This document shows positions 1-11,089 of a DNA stretch of 64,000 nucleotides, one piece after another. The notes below the pieces were generated by a model, which ran no database searches, was not told the DNA's origin, and was given only the letters and a program-made list of their open reading frames with translations. This DNA comes from Dehalogenimonas sp. THU2. GTDB taxonomy: Bacteria > Chloroflexota > Dehalococcoidia > Dehalococcoidales > Dehalococcoidaceae. The stretch covers positions 108,631-172,630 of the forward strand of contig NZ_JBDLLU010000002.1 in NCBI RefSeq assembly GCF_039749495.1, read 5' to 3'. The translations under genes and the position numbers were made by a program. Positions within the stretch are counted from its first letter, which is position 1. The number at the start of each line of letters is the position of its first letter.

Positions 1-32
1 AACCCCGATAGATTTCGTATTAAGGTAAAACT

Positions 33-1964
<1,932 letters not shown>

Positions 1965-1988
1965 TAGTCGAAATCAGTTTTTTCGGAG

Positions 1989-2020
1989 AAAAGGGGCTGA
2001 ATCAGCCCCTTTTCTGTTTT
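1989..2020 (+). terminator. Rho-independent terminator after gyrB
   Basis: A perfect 12-bp inverted repeat (AAAAGGGGCTGA / TCAGCCCCTTTT) starts 25 bases after the gyrB stop and is followed by a T-rich tract. This is the classical intrinsic terminator form. Confidence 0.85.
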
Positions 2021-2068
2021 ACAATTATCGATCGGTTGTTGATTAAGAAGCTGGTAGTCCATCGATAG

Positions 2069-2098
2069 CTGACAGGCGGCAACCCTTTACGCTATACT
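2069..2098 (+). promoter_or_regulatory. Putative sigma70-type promoter of relA
   Basis: CTGACA (2069-2074), an 18-base spacer and TATACT (2093-2098) lie about 30 bases upstream of the relA ATG. This is a consensus match only. Confidence 0.5.
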
Positions 2099-2125
2099 TG
2101 AACCAATCATCTTTATGGTAAATCG

Positions 2126-4333
2126 ATGGAAGTAACCGCACTACTCGACGCCTGCGCCCGCTACCTGCCTCCGGACAAGATCGAACTGATCGAGGCGGCT
2201 TACCGGTTTGCGGAAGAAGCCCACCGAGGTCAGGTCCGCAAGAGCGGTGAACCGTTCATCGAGCATCCTTTGTCCGTGGCCCTGGTGCTGGCCGAACTTC
2301 AGCTCGATACCACCGCAATCAAGGCGGCGCTCCTGCACGATGTCCCTGAAGACTCCACCGTCACCCTGGCCGACATCGAAGAGCGGTTCGGTAAGGAAGT
2401 GGCCAAACTGGTAGACGGAGTCACCAAGCTGGCCAAACTTTCCCTGGCGGCCCCCGGCGAAACCCGTTTTTCCGGCAATACCACCTATGAGCGCCAGGCG
2501 GAAAACCTGCGCAAGATGCTGGTGGCCATGGCCGAGGACCTCCGGGTGGTCTTCATCAAGCTGGCCGACCGCCTGCACAACATGCGCACCCTGGAGGCTA
2601 TGTCGCCGGACAAGCAGAAGGATATCGCCCGGGAGACGCTGGAGATCTACGCCCCCCTGGCCCACCGCCTCGGTATCTGGGAGATCAAGTGGCAGCTGGA
2701 GGACCTGGCTTTCCGCTTCCTGGAGCCGCAGCATTATAAATCCCTAGCCCGTCTGATCGCCGGCAAGCGCGCCCAGCGCGAGGAGTTCATCGCCAAGGTC
2801 ATCGACATCCTTCGCGCTGAGTTCGAGAGCGCCGGCATCCGCCCTGAGATCACCGGCCGAGCCAAGCATATCTATTCATTGCACCAGAAGGCGGAAAAAT
2901 ACGCCTCCCACGGCCGCCATTTCGACGAGATCTACGACCTGCTGGCCATCCGCGTCCTGGTCAACAACGTCCACGAGTGTTACACCGCCCTGGGGACCGT
3001 CCACAACCTGTGGCACCCCATCCCCGGCTCCTTCGACGATTATATCGCCAACCCCAAGCCCAACGGATATCAGTCATTACACACCGCCGTGCTGTCGCTC
3101 TCCGGCACGCCGCTGGAGATCCAGATCCGCACCTACGACATGCACCGGCTGGCGGAATACGGCGTTGCCGCCCACTGGCGTTACAAGGAAGGCGAACGCA
3201 TCGTCGACCGGTCCGAGGACCGCATCTCCTGGCTGAGGCAGCTGGTGGACTGGCACCGGGACCTTTCCGGCGCCGAGGAATTCCTGGAATCGGTCAAGAC
3301 CGACATCTTCAACGATCAGGTCTTCGTCTTCACCCCCGGCGGCGAGATCAAGGACCTGCCCAAGGGAGCCACGCCGCTGGACTTCGCCTACCGGGTGCAC
3401 ACGGAACTGGGGCATCGCTGCGTCGGCGCCAAGGTCAACGGCAAGCTGGTCGGCCTGGACTACCAGCTCAAAAACGGCGAGGTGGTGGAGATCGTCACCA
3501 CCAAGAAGGACAAAGGGCCGTCCCGGGACTGGCTGAACGCCAACCTGGGCTACGTCAAGACCTCCCACGCCATCACCAAGATCCGCCAGTGGTTCAAGAA
3601 AGAGGAACGGGCGGAGAACATCGACAAGGGCCGCGAACTGCTGGAAAAAGAATTCCGGCATGTCGCCATCAAGATACCGGAACTCAAGTCACTGGCCCAC
3701 CAGCACGGCTACGAGAACACCGACGATTTCCTGGCCGCCATCGGTTACGGCGGCTTGTCGGCGCACACCGTCGCCATGACCCAGGCCACGCTGGCCGAGG
3801 GTCCCCGCCCCACGGCGCCGGAAACCGCCTTCGTGCCTTCGATCACCGCCCCGACCAAACCCGACGCCGCCGGCGTATCGGTCATGGGCCTGGGCGACAT
3901 CCTGACCAAGATGGCCGGCTGCTGCCAGCCGCTGCCGGGCGATGACATAGTAGGCTTTGTGACCCGCTCCCAGGGCGTGACCATCCACCGCGCGGACTGC
4001 CACAACGTCGCCCGGGAGGACGAACCGGAGCGCCTCATCCGCGTGGCCTGGGGCCACCAGGACCGGCTCTATCCCGCCAAGCTACAGGTGCAGTCCTGGG
4101 ACCGGGTAGGCCTGGTGCGCGACATCTCCACCCTCATCGCCGACGAGAAGGTCAACATCACCAACATGAACGTCACGGAAAGCCCGGACCGGGTGACCAC
4201 CATCGTGCTTAACATCGAGACCAAGGGTCTTTCCCAACTGGCGCGACTCATCTCCAAGATGGAGGGGGTCAAGGGAGTTACATCCGTCAACCGGCTGGGG
4301 GAAGATGTTAGTTCGCCGAAGGGGAAGCACTAG
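2126..4333 (+). CDS. relA: RelA/SpoT-type (p)ppGpp synthetase/hydrolase
   Basis: Makes and degrades the stringent-response alarmone (p)ppGpp in the cytoplasm. The 735-residue protein has the full long-RSH layout: an N-terminal HD hydrolase domain (HDVPEDS near residue 72, intact HD pair), a synthetase domain (KPNGYQSLHTAV near 310), a TGS domain (FVFTPGGEIKDLPKGAT near 390), and a C-terminal zinc-finger/ACT region (CCQPLPGDDIVGF, then the ACT fold). The intact HD motif suggests a bifunctional enzyme. It is transcribed alone between the gyrB terminator and a repeat-rich gap. Confidence 0.95.
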   Translation: MEVTALLDACARYLPPDKIELIEAAYRFAEEAHRGQVRKSGEPFIEHPLSVALVLAELQLDTTAIKAALLHDVPEDSTVTLADIEERFGKEVAKLVDGVTKLAKLSLAAPGETRFSGNTTYERQAENLRKMLVAMAEDLRVVFIKLADRLHNMRTLEAMSPDKQKDIARETLEIYAPLAHRLGIWEIKWQLEDLAFRFLEPQHYKSLARLIAGKRAQREEFIAKVIDILRAEFESAGIRPEITGRAKHIYSLHQKAEKYASHGRHFDEIYDLLAIRVLVNNVHECYTALGTVHNLWHPIPGSFDDYIANPKPNGYQSLHTAVLSLSGTPLEIQIRTYDMHRLAEYGVAAHWRYKEGERIVDRSEDRISWLRQLVDWHRDLSGAEEFLESVKTDIFNDQVFVFTPGGEIKDLPKGATPLDFAYRVHTELGHRCVGAKVNGKLVGLDYQLKNGEVVEIVTTKKDKGPSRDWLNANLGYVKTSHAITKIRQWFKKEERAENIDKGRELLEKEFRHVAIKIPELKSLAHQHGYENTDDFLAAIGYGGLSAHTVAMTQATLAEGPRPTAPETAFVPSITAPTKPDAAGVSVMGLGDILTKMAGCCQPLPGDDIVGFVTRSQGVTIHRADCHNVAREDEPERLIRVAWGHQDRLYPAKLQVQSWDRVGLVRDISTLIADEKVNITNMNVTESPDRVTTIVLNIETKGLSQLARLISKMEGVKGVTSVNRLGEDVSSPKGKH

Positions 4334-4654
4334 GGACGAAGCACTAAATTCGAATATCTAAACAAATTCAAATATCTAAAGTCCCAATTCAAATTTCCAA
4401 TAGGGTGGCGAATCGGCGCCCGTTCGGTTTTTCCAGGTATAATGGGCGTGCTGGCGGGCGGGTCTGAGACCCGCGCCCTACGACGGGGACGAATACTACC
4501 AAGACGGAATCAGCGGCCAGTTTTGAACCTTTGGTATTTGGTCATTGGATATTGTTTAGGATTTCGATATTCGGATTTCGGATTTGGATGGGTGGCATGG
4601 CTGGGCAGTGATGCTATAATGGTACGGTCATCAACTCACGACAGGCAGGTATAA
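4334..4654. repeat. Repeat-rich intergenic gap
   Basis: No credible gene. It holds an AT-rich tract with repeated AATATCTAAA units (4350-4402), a GCGGGTCTGAGACCCGC palindrome (4457-4478), and a GACGAATACTACCAAG unit. All three recur in other gaps (near 7330, 10075, 10210 and 11680). A TATAAT at 4614-4619 could be the -10 of the mscS promoter. Confidence 0.7.
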
Positions 4655-5638
4655 ATGGACTGGGGCATACTTTTTGACGACTTCACAGCATGGATGGGCG
4701 ATCACGGCCTGACGATACTTCTCATCACCGCCGGCTCACTGTTCTTTTACAATATCGTCAAGGTTTTCGTCACCCGCGTCGTTCAGCGCTACATAGATTT
4801 CCGCAAGCGCTCCCACCATGACAAGGAAGAAGACGTCCGCCGCGTCAAGACACTCACCGGCATGGTGGTCGGCACCCTCGGCGCGGTGATAACAGCCATG
4901 GCCGTCTTCATGATATTGTCCGAGTTGAGCGTCAACATCGGGCCGCTGATCGCTTCCGCCGGCGTCGCGGGCGTCGCTATCGGCTTCGGCGCTCAGAGCC
5001 TGATCAAGGACGCCCTGAACGGCTTATTCATCGTGCTGGAAGACCAGTTCAATAACGGAGACATCGTCAAGATGGCCGGCATCTCCGGCCTGGTGGAAGA
5101 CTTCAACCTGCGCCGCACCGTCCTGCGGGACTTGGACGGCATCGTGCATATCGTTCCCAACGGCCAGATTCTGACCGTTTCCAATTACACCCGCGAATGG
5201 GCCCGGGTCAACCTGAACGTGCCGGTAGCCTACTCCACGGACCTCGACAAGGCCATTGCCGTCATCAACCGGGTTGGCCTCGAACTGTCCAAAGCCAATG
5301 AGTTCTGCCCCATGATCATCAGCGCACCACAGGTTTTGCGGGTGGACAAGTTCGCCGATTCCGGCATCGAGATCAAGATACTGGGCGACGTCAAGCCGAT
5401 GAAGCAGTGGCAGGTGACCGGCGAACTTCGCCGCCGCCTCAAGTACGCTTTCGATGCAGAAGGCATCGAGATCCCCTTCCCGCACACCAAGCTGTTCTTC
5501 GACAACGCCCAGATGGAAAAATATGCCGCTCTGGCCCGCCTGGCGGATATCGCCGCCGTCGCTAAGGAGCAAGACGCCGCCCCAGGACCCGCACCGAAGC
5601 ATCCGGCCGAAGACGAGAAGCTGCCGCCGCAGGGGTAG
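4655..5638 (+). CDS. mscS: Small-conductance mechanosensitive channel, MscS family
   Basis: Predicted inner-membrane channel that opens under membrane tension on hypo-osmotic shock. The 327-residue protein has N-terminal hydrophobic helices (residues 17-37 and roughly 65-110). It then has the family-typical pore helix and beta-domain signature GFGAQSLIKDALNGLFIVLEDQ (split over residues 112-133) and NGDIVKM. The C-terminal tail is rich in Ala, Pro and charged residues. The start ATG follows GGCAGGTATAA. It stands alone between repeat-rich gaps. Confidence 0.92.
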   Translation: MDWGILFDDFTAWMGDHGLTILLITAGSLFFYNIVKVFVTRVVQRYIDFRKRSHHDKEEDVRRVKTLTGMVVGTLGAVITAMAVFMILSELSVNIGPLIASAGVAGVAIGFGAQSLIKDALNGLFIVLEDQFNNGDIVKMAGISGLVEDFNLRRTVLRDLDGIVHIVPNGQILTVSNYTREWARVNLNVPVAYSTDLDKAIAVINRVGLELSKANEFCPMIISAPQVLRVDKFADSGIEIKILGDVKPMKQWQVTGELRRRLKYAFDAEGIEIPFPHTKLFFDNAQMEKYAALARLADIAAVAKEQDAAPGPAPKHPAEDEKLPPQG

Positions 5639-5910
5639 GGCGAGTTACCGGTTAATAGTTGATAGTTGCCAGTTGCGGGTTCTGTTTATTGGTTGTTTTA
5701 TAAGGAATTGGATCATCCACTGGCGGGCATCCGGGAAAATCCCCCTCAGTCCCCCTTTCGCGAAAGGGGGAGGCTAAATACGGCTAGAATGCCAGACTCA
5801 GGTTTAGGCTCGTGGTTTGGAGTTTCTGGTATTCGGTCCTTTGAGTTTATTTAGTATTTAGATATCAGGATTTAGTATTTGGGGGCGTGGCGGGGCGGGT
5901 GGTGTGGAAG
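5639..5910. repeat. Repeat-rich gap between mscS and the phage remnant
   Basis: No gene recognised. It contains a TTGATAGTTGCCAGTT-type unit (5652-5680) and an inverted repeat CCCCCTTTCGCGAAAGGGGG (5752-5771). The inverted repeat is echoed at 17680-17694. AT-rich TTTAGTATTTAGATATC sequence follows. Confidence 0.6.
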
Positions 5911-7266
5911 TCATGTTCTGGTCCCCCGGGCGATGCGGGGGCGGTGGGCTCGGGCGGCGGTGCAGGCGAGGACGAGGCTGATCAGGTAGTCGTCGTGGCC
6001 GCGGGCGGGATCCACGCAGAAGTTCATTATCCGGTTACCCCTGAATTCCACCGAGGCGTTCTCCAGCTGGCGGCGGCACTCCGCGTATTCCTCCGAATTA
6101 TCGGCAGCGTAGATCTTCAATTTTCCGGTATTGATCGCGGCCAGGAAATCGTAGCCCGCGGCGCTTTTGTTTCCGGAGGTGAAAACAATGGAAACAATTC
6201 GACTGCCAAGTGATTGGCGCAGAAGGGCGGCGAGCGGCTGGCCCATGCCGGTGGCGTCCACGGCGAGGCGGCGCAAGCCTCAATCACGGGCGATGGCGGC
6301 AACGCGCGGGATAAGGGTGTTGGCGCCCAGACCGGTCCAGGCATAATGCTGGACGACGGCGACAGCCGGATCACCGGCAACGGCGGTCAACGGGGCATCG
6401 AGTACCTCGGCGATGGTCAGAACGGTCTGATCCGCAACACCGGTTCCCTCCCCGCCCAGGTCCAGCCCGCCGACATAGGTTTTACCCGTTTCCGGCACGC
6501 GGCGCCGCGGATGGCGGCCTTCTATCACCAGAAGTTGTTCCTCCGACAGAAACCCGCCACCGCCGCGCACCGGCAGGAGAGCGTACTGGGTCCGGAAAAC
6601 CGGGTGATCCTCACCCAGCCGGGCCCGCTCCCCATCGACGTAAGCCAGGTAATCCGGATTGAAAGCGGCCACCTGCCGCCAGTCATAGCGGAAATGACGC
6701 TTGATGCCGTCGGATTGTTCAAGCTCCAGGTTAGATCTCTTGACCGTCTCCAGCAAAGAATCCTCATGCCACGGCGTGCCGTAAAGGACGGTGGTAGCGT
6801 TGGCGACGGCGGCCATCGGCTTGAAATCACGGTCGAATTTCTCCATGCCGATGTCCTGAGCCTCGTCGATCTCCAAAAGCAGGTGAGCGGTATTGCCGAC
6901 GACGTTGGCCCCCGGTTCCGCCGAAAGAAAGACGGCCCGCGCCCGGTTGAGCCGGACGATGTGGCCGTCCTCGACATCGTACCGGCCGGCCAGACCCGCG
7001 TCATCCAGCCGGTCGCAAAGCCGCCGCAGCGAGATGGCGGCCTGGGGACTGAAGGTGGGCGCACACTTGACGATATTCAGCGGCAGATCATGCATCGCCA
7101 TGAGAAGCTGCATCTGCAGCCAGGCGGAAAGCTCGTTCTTGCCGCCCTGCCGGGCGATCTCCACGGAAAAGGTCAGGCCGCGGCGTCCGTAAACGCTGTC
7201 AGTTACGGCCTGGACGATCTCGAGTTGATACGGGCGGAGTTCCGCCGGAGGAGACAGAGGGTTCAT
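5911..7266 (-). pseudogene. Phage terminase large subunit interrupted by an in-frame UGA
   Basis: Terminase large subunits are the ATP-driven DNA-packaging motor and nuclease of tailed phages. Residues 1-328 (7266 to 6283) carry a Walker A-like EIARQGGKNELSAW, a Walker B-type EIDEAQD and the start of the RNase H-like nuclease domain (GGLDLGGEG). An in-frame TGA at 6282-6280 interrupts the gene. The same frame continues as GLRRLAVDATGMG and a further nuclease segment to 5911. The two halves read as one protein without it, so a nonsense mutation is the simplest reading. A small-terminase-like gene lies just upstream; no capsid, portal or integrase gene is nearby. Confidence 0.75.
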
Positions 7267-7400
7267 TTTTCACCTAAGTTAATAGTTTATAGTTGATAGT
7301 TTTCAGTTATCAGGGGCGGGGGGGACGAATACTACCAATACTACAAATACTACAAATACTACCAATTCAAATAACGTGGGAAGGTGAGGGAAGACAAGGG
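7267..7400. repeat. Short tandem AATACTACAA repeats and AGTTGATAGTT unit
   Basis: Between the two terminase genes, TAATAGTTTATAGTTGATAG is followed by imperfect tandem copies of AATACTACAA (7327-7367). Related units occur near 4490, 17600 and 19990. Confidence 0.7.
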
Positions 7401-7796
7401 CTATTTGCCGAGGGCTTCGCGGATGGCGGCGGCGGGGACAACGACGCCTTTGAAGGCGCGCTGTACCGCGTCGGTCAGGGTCTGCCAATCACCCCTGCCC
7501 GCATAGCGCCTGCGGATCATGACGTTGGAGAGGGTGTTGATCGCCTGGAGGAATAGTTTGACGTTATCCGGGTCTTTCTGTTCCAAAAGCTGGATCTTGG
7601 CGCGGATCAGGGCGATCTCAGCATCCAGTCCTTCGACGGTCCCCGCCTCCTCGATGACAGCGCGCCGGGCATCATCGCACTTTTTGGAATAGAAGCCATG
7701 TGTGCGGGCATTCTGATTGCCTTTAGGCGCCCCGACGCCACGGGGGGCGGGAGTTTCTTCCGGGTTGGGTTGCGAATTATTGTTTTCTTTATTCAT
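7401..7796 (-). CDS. Phage protein, possible terminase small subunit
   Basis: A 131-residue protein starting at the ATG at 7796. A longer TTG-initiated reading to 7853 adds 19 unlikely residues. The motif GAPKGNQNARTHGFYSK near the N-terminus is common in phage small-terminase-like proteins that precede the large subunit. A charged helical region follows (EGLDAEIALIRAKIQLLEQK). Its position directly upstream of the large terminase on the same strand supports the call. No clear Shine-Dalgarno is visible, and it may be non-functional since its partner is broken. Confidence 0.6.
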   Translation of the reverse strand: MNKENNNSQPNPEETPAPRGVGAPKGNQNARTHGFYSKKCDDARRAVIEEAGTVEGLDAEIALIRAKIQLLEQKDPDNVKLFLQAINTLSNVMIRRRYAGRGDWQTLTDAVQRAFKGVVVPAAAIREALGK

Positions 7797-8210
7797 GCAT
7801 CTATTATCAGTCTGATGTTTGATTTTGTCAATAGGACTTTGGCGGGTTTTCAAAATATTTTTGAACTGTCAGCGGTCAGCTATCAGCTTTCAGCTTCTGT
7901 GGGGGTGAGCGAACGACGGGGAGGCTGGGGGATGAGGGGGAGACAACATGATAGCACACCGGTACTCTTGAGTTGTCAATGGGATTTTGGCGGGTTTGGA
8001 AAATAAATATTTTGAGCTGTCAGCCGTCAGCTATCAGCTTTCAGCTTAGAGGTGGGGCGATACTGGTGCTCTTCGGCGGATTCATGGATCACGACCCGCT
8101 CAGCCTGAGCGCGATCTGTTAACTGGCGTTAGCCAGCCTGCCCCAGCGCGCTGTTACCCAAGATTGGAATCGGCGATTAGAACTTTATAAATATGGGAAC
8201 ATGACTTATT
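7797..8210. repeat. Non-coding gap with two copies of a GTCAGCTATCAGCTTTCAGCTT repeat
   Basis: No gene is supported. Two similar segments (7838-7900 and 7975-8048) each contain a TCAATrGGAyTTTGGCGGGTTT stretch followed by the AGCTATCAGCTTTCAGCTT unit, so this is a roughly 65-base direct repeat. The rest shows no recognisable feature. Confidence 0.65.
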
Positions 8211-8987
8211 TCAGTCGTGTTGCTTCAAACGGTAACGGCCACGCTCAACAAATTCAAGATACCCGCGGTCACGCAGCACTTGTAATTGCTGTCGTATTTT
8301 GTCTCTGATGTGCCGATTATCAGGGTGTTTCCGTTCAAGATTTCCTTCGAAAGTATATAACTGGCCGAGTGTAAACTCCTGGCCTAACTTCTCGACAAGT
8401 GCCATTATATCCATCAACCAGCCACGCGATTTCATATCGTTCTCTTCGCGAAGAAACAAGGTTCGCCGCCAGATCGCCATGACATCTGCCTTCGGCGTGA
8501 CAACACCATTTCTGACAATATAAAGTCGACCACTCTCGGGAACATCTTTCAGCAGGATGTTGGACCCAACCCAACCAGCCCGGCGAGCACTGGCCGAAAG
8601 GGCTTTCCTTCTCTCGATAATCTCCGGTGTAAAGAAATGCTTGGGAACGACCATGAGATCATTAACTGTGAGGTTTGTGGAATCGTAATTCAAGACGAAG
8701 AGACTGGGATTAGTGCTACATGTCAGTCTCTCAATTTTAGCTCCATAAGCACCATCAGCAATTCTGTAGCCGATAGTAGTTTTTTTACTCTTTAACTCGT
8801 ATTCCTCCCGGCAGGATGAACAATAGAAATCAGCTACTTTGCGGCCGCTTTCATATTGTTCCAAGTGAGTTTGCCCGCAATTCGGGCAGTATACTTGACC
8901 GTAAACCCAGTTTTCAGTTAACACTCTTGCCTTTTGCGAAAGGCTCGTATATTTGTCAGCCAAAGAACGTTCAAATGTAAGTCGCAT
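8211..8987 (-). CDS. DpnI-type methyl-directed restriction endonuclease
   Basis: DpnI enzymes cut Gm6ATC, so they destroy Dam-methylated incoming DNA. The 258-residue product matches DpnI through its whole length: a zinc-binding CPNCG...CSSC pair near residues 34-60, the PD-(D/E)xK core VADFY...EEYELKSKK (Asp, Glu and Lys present), SARRAGWVGSNI, LFLREEND and SRGW. A C-terminal winged-helix region follows with IRQQLQVLRDRGYLEF. I chose the ATG at 8987 because DpnI also begins with a short M-x-L-x-F segment; a start at 9035 would add 16 residues. The gene is more AT-rich than its neighbours and has no adjacent methyltransferase. It sits beside the phage remnant, which suggests acquisition. Confidence 0.9.
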   Translation of the reverse strand: MRLTFERSLADKYTSLSQKARVLTENWVYGQVYCPNCGQTHLEQYESGRKVADFYCSSCREEYELKSKKTTIGYRIADGAYGAKIERLTCSTNPSLFVLNYDSTNLTVNDLMVVPKHFFTPEIIERRKALSASARRAGWVGSNILLKDVPESGRLYIVRNGVVTPKADVMAIWRRTLFLREENDMKSRGWLMDIMALVEKLGQEFTLGQLYTFEGNLERKHPDNRHIRDKIRQQLQVLRDRGYLEFVERGRYRLKQHD

Positions 8988-9080
8988 AATAGTCCGGCCA
9001 TTATATGATTTAAGGTGTCTATCACTCAAGACCAACGGTTCAGTTTACCACGTGTTAACTGAACCAGACCAACATCCACC

Positions 9081-9110
9081 TTGCCCCCCACCGCGCCAAA
9101 GGTCTATAAT
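9081..9110 (+). promoter_or_regulatory. Putative promoter of ilvE
   Basis: TTGCCC (9081-9086), an 18-base spacer and a perfect TATAAT (9105-9110) lie 34 bases upstream of the ilvE ATG. Confidence 0.6.
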
Positions 9111-9143
9111 CCATAGCTACACAACCGAAAAAGGAGAGCCGCC

Positions 9144-10055
9144 ATGCCATCGTATTGCTACTTCAAGGGTGAATACATCCCGCTGGAGAACGCCAAGATC
9201 GGCGTTATGACCCATGCGCTGCACTATGGCACCGGCCTTTTTGAGGGTATCCGCGGCAACTGGAACGCGGCGCACGGGCAGGTTTATATCTTCCGCCTGA
9301 AAGAGCACATGGAGCGGATGAAGAACGGCTGCAAGGTGCTGCGGCTGGATATTCCCCACACCGCCGACGAACTGGGACGCATCACGGTGGAGGTCACGAA
9401 GAAGAGCGGCTTCATGGAGGACACCTATATCCGCCCGCTGGCCTATAAATCCAGTGAAGCGCTGGGCGTGCGGTTGCACAATCTTGAGTCCGACTTTTTG
9501 GTCTTTGCCATTCCCTGGGGCCGGTACCTGGACACCGACGCCTGCCGCTGTTCCGTTTCCACCTGGCGACGGCCCGACGACAACACCTTCCCCCCGAGCG
9601 TCAAAGCGACGGGACTGTATATCAATAACGCGCTGACCAAGACCGAGGCTATCGAGAACGGTTTCGACGAGGGCATCATGCTGGCGCCGGACGGGCACGT
9701 GGCCGAGGGTTCCGGGGAGAACCTATTTTTAATCGAGAACGGGAAGCTGGTGACGCCGGCGACCTATTCCAGCATTTTGAACGGTATCACCCGCGATACG
9801 GTCATCACGCTGGCCAAGAACGAACTGGGCCTGGAGGTCGAGGAACGGCTGGTGGATAGGTATGAGCTTTATACCGCCGACGAGTGTTTCCTGACGGGTA
9901 CGGCGGCGCACCTGACGCCGGTGTGCGAGATAGACCGGCGGAAGCTGGGGAACGGCGGGGTGGGTCCGATCACGGCGAAGCTGAAGGACCTTTACTTTGA
10001 TGCCATTAAGGGGAATTTGCCGAAGTACGCACATTGGTGCACGCCCGTTTTCTAG
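9144..10055 (+). CDS. ilvE: Branched-chain amino acid aminotransferase
   Basis: PLP-dependent class IV aminotransferase that interconverts Val, Leu and Ile with their 2-oxo acids. The 303-residue product has the family N-terminus (HALHYGTGLFEGIR). The likely Schiff-base lysine lies in SVKATGLYINNALTKTEA near residue 155, and the cofactor-binding DGHVAEGSGENLF follows, with NGITRDTVITLAKN and FLTGTAAHLTPV towards the C-terminus. The start ATG follows a strong AAAAAGGAG. D-amino acid aminotransferase is a less likely relative. Confidence 0.93.
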   Translation: MPSYCYFKGEYIPLENAKIGVMTHALHYGTGLFEGIRGNWNAAHGQVYIFRLKEHMERMKNGCKVLRLDIPHTADELGRITVEVTKKSGFMEDTYIRPLAYKSSEALGVRLHNLESDFLVFAIPWGRYLDTDACRCSVSTWRRPDDNTFPPSVKATGLYINNALTKTEAIENGFDEGIMLAPDGHVAEGSGENLFLIENGKLVTPATYSSILNGITRDTVITLAKNELGLEVEERLVDRYELYTADECFLTGTAAHLTPVCEIDRRKLGNGGVGPITAKLKDLYFDAIKGNLPKYAHWCTPVF

Positions 10056-10397
10056 AGAAAACGGAAATTCTAATATCTAATTCCTAATATCTAAATAAAT
10101 TCAAATACCCAAAATTGCAATGACCAAAACGGGTTGTTGTTGTTTAGGGGTGCCCCCTCACCTTAGTCCTCTCCCCGCGGGGGAGAGGAGGAAACGGACG
10201 ACGGGGCGGGCGGGTCTGAGACCCGCCCCTACAGAGGACTGTAACTGGTTTGGAATTTTGGACCTTTTTAATTTTGATATTGTTAAGGATTTGGGCGGGG
10301 AGTTGGTTTTTCATGGTACCCCCTCACCTTAGTCCTCTCCCCGCGGGGGAGAGGAGACAAAGACCGGGCGGCGATAACGAACGGGTGTAATTGATCT
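10056..10397. repeat. Gap with paired CTCTCCCC-GGGGAGAGG hairpin repeats
   Basis: No gene is supported. Two nearly identical copies of CCCTCACCTTAGTCCTCTCC followed by a GC hairpin (10153-10189 and 10318-10355) flank a GCGGGTCTGAGACCCGC palindrome (10208-10228). An ATATCTAA-rich tract lies at 10070-10100. Confidence 0.75.
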
Positions 10398-11021
10398 ATG
10401 GATTTTATTGCCCTGATATTGGGTTATCTATTCGGCAGTATTCCTACGGCGCGGATCGTGGCTCGGGTTTCTACCGGGGAGGCGGAGGCGCTGGGGGGTG
10501 GGAATGTCGGTACGCTGAATACCATCCGGCAGGTAGGGTTGTGGCCGGGTCTGGTGGTGGCCTTCTTCGACATCGCCAAGGGCGCGGCGGCGGTGCTTGC
10601 GGCCAAGTATCTTATCGGCGCGGATGACGTGTTCGTGCTGGGGGCCGGGGTCATGGCGGTGGCGGGGCATAACTGGATGGTGTGGCTGGGGTTCAAGGGG
10701 GGCAAGGGCATGGCGGCGGCCACGGGGGCCATCATCGCGGCGTCGTTCGCTTATGGCCACGGCGGGATTCCGGTCTATTTCATCACGCTCATTCTCTTTG
10801 TATGGGCGCTGCGGCGCAACCTGGTGCTGGGCAACGCGGTGGGGCTGCTGGCGCTGCCGGCCATCACCTGGATGGCCACGGCATCATGGACGGCGACCCT
10901 CATGGCGGGGGCGCTGGTGGGGGTTATCGTCATCAAGTACATCCCGGATGCCATCGCGGATTACCGGCGGCGGGGGTGGGGGGCGTTGGGGTTGGATGAA
11001 ATAAAGCCGCGGAAGAGATAG
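10398..11021 (+). CDS. plsY: Glycerol-3-phosphate acyltransferase PlsY
   Basis: Membrane acyltransferase that transfers the acyl group of acyl-phosphate to glycerol 3-phosphate, the first step of phospholipid synthesis. The 207-residue product has the family signature at its N-terminus (GYLFGSIPTARIVAR) and then GGGNVGTLNTIRQVG, AGHNWMVWLGFKGGKGMAAATG and several hydrophobic segments. The family's SGNxGxTN-type motif appears here as GGNVGTLN. The gene has no close same-strand partner. Confidence 0.9.
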   Translation: MDFIALILGYLFGSIPTARIVARVSTGEAEALGGGNVGTLNTIRQVGLWPGLVVAFFDIAKGAAAVLAAKYLIGADDVFVLGAGVMAVAGHNWMVWLGFKGGKGMAAATGAIIAASFAYGHGGIPVYFITLILFVWALRRNLVLGNAVGLLALPAITWMATASWTATLMAGALVGVIVIKYIPDAIADYRRRGWGALGLDEIKPRKR

Positions 11022-11027
11022 TGCCGG

Positions 11028-11066
11028 GGACCGAGATTGCTTCGGCAGCAGCCTCGCAATGACGGG
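11028..11066. repeat. GATTGCTTCGGC...CTCGCAATGAC repeat
   Basis: An imperfect inverted repeat (ATTGCTTCGG / CCTCGCAATGA). It resembles a widespread bacterial intergenic repeat, and a diverged copy lies at 16080-16112. Confidence 0.55.
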
Positions 11067-11089
11067 GGTTGGGAACGAGGGATTGTCCC

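Noticed and set aside
6214..7296. A 360-codon plus-strand open frame opposite the terminase
   Set aside because: The terminase on the other strand has clear motifs; the plus-strand frame has none.
5911..8987. An intact prophage
   Set aside because: Only a broken large terminase and a small-terminase-like gene are seen, with no portal, capsid, tail or integrase genes.
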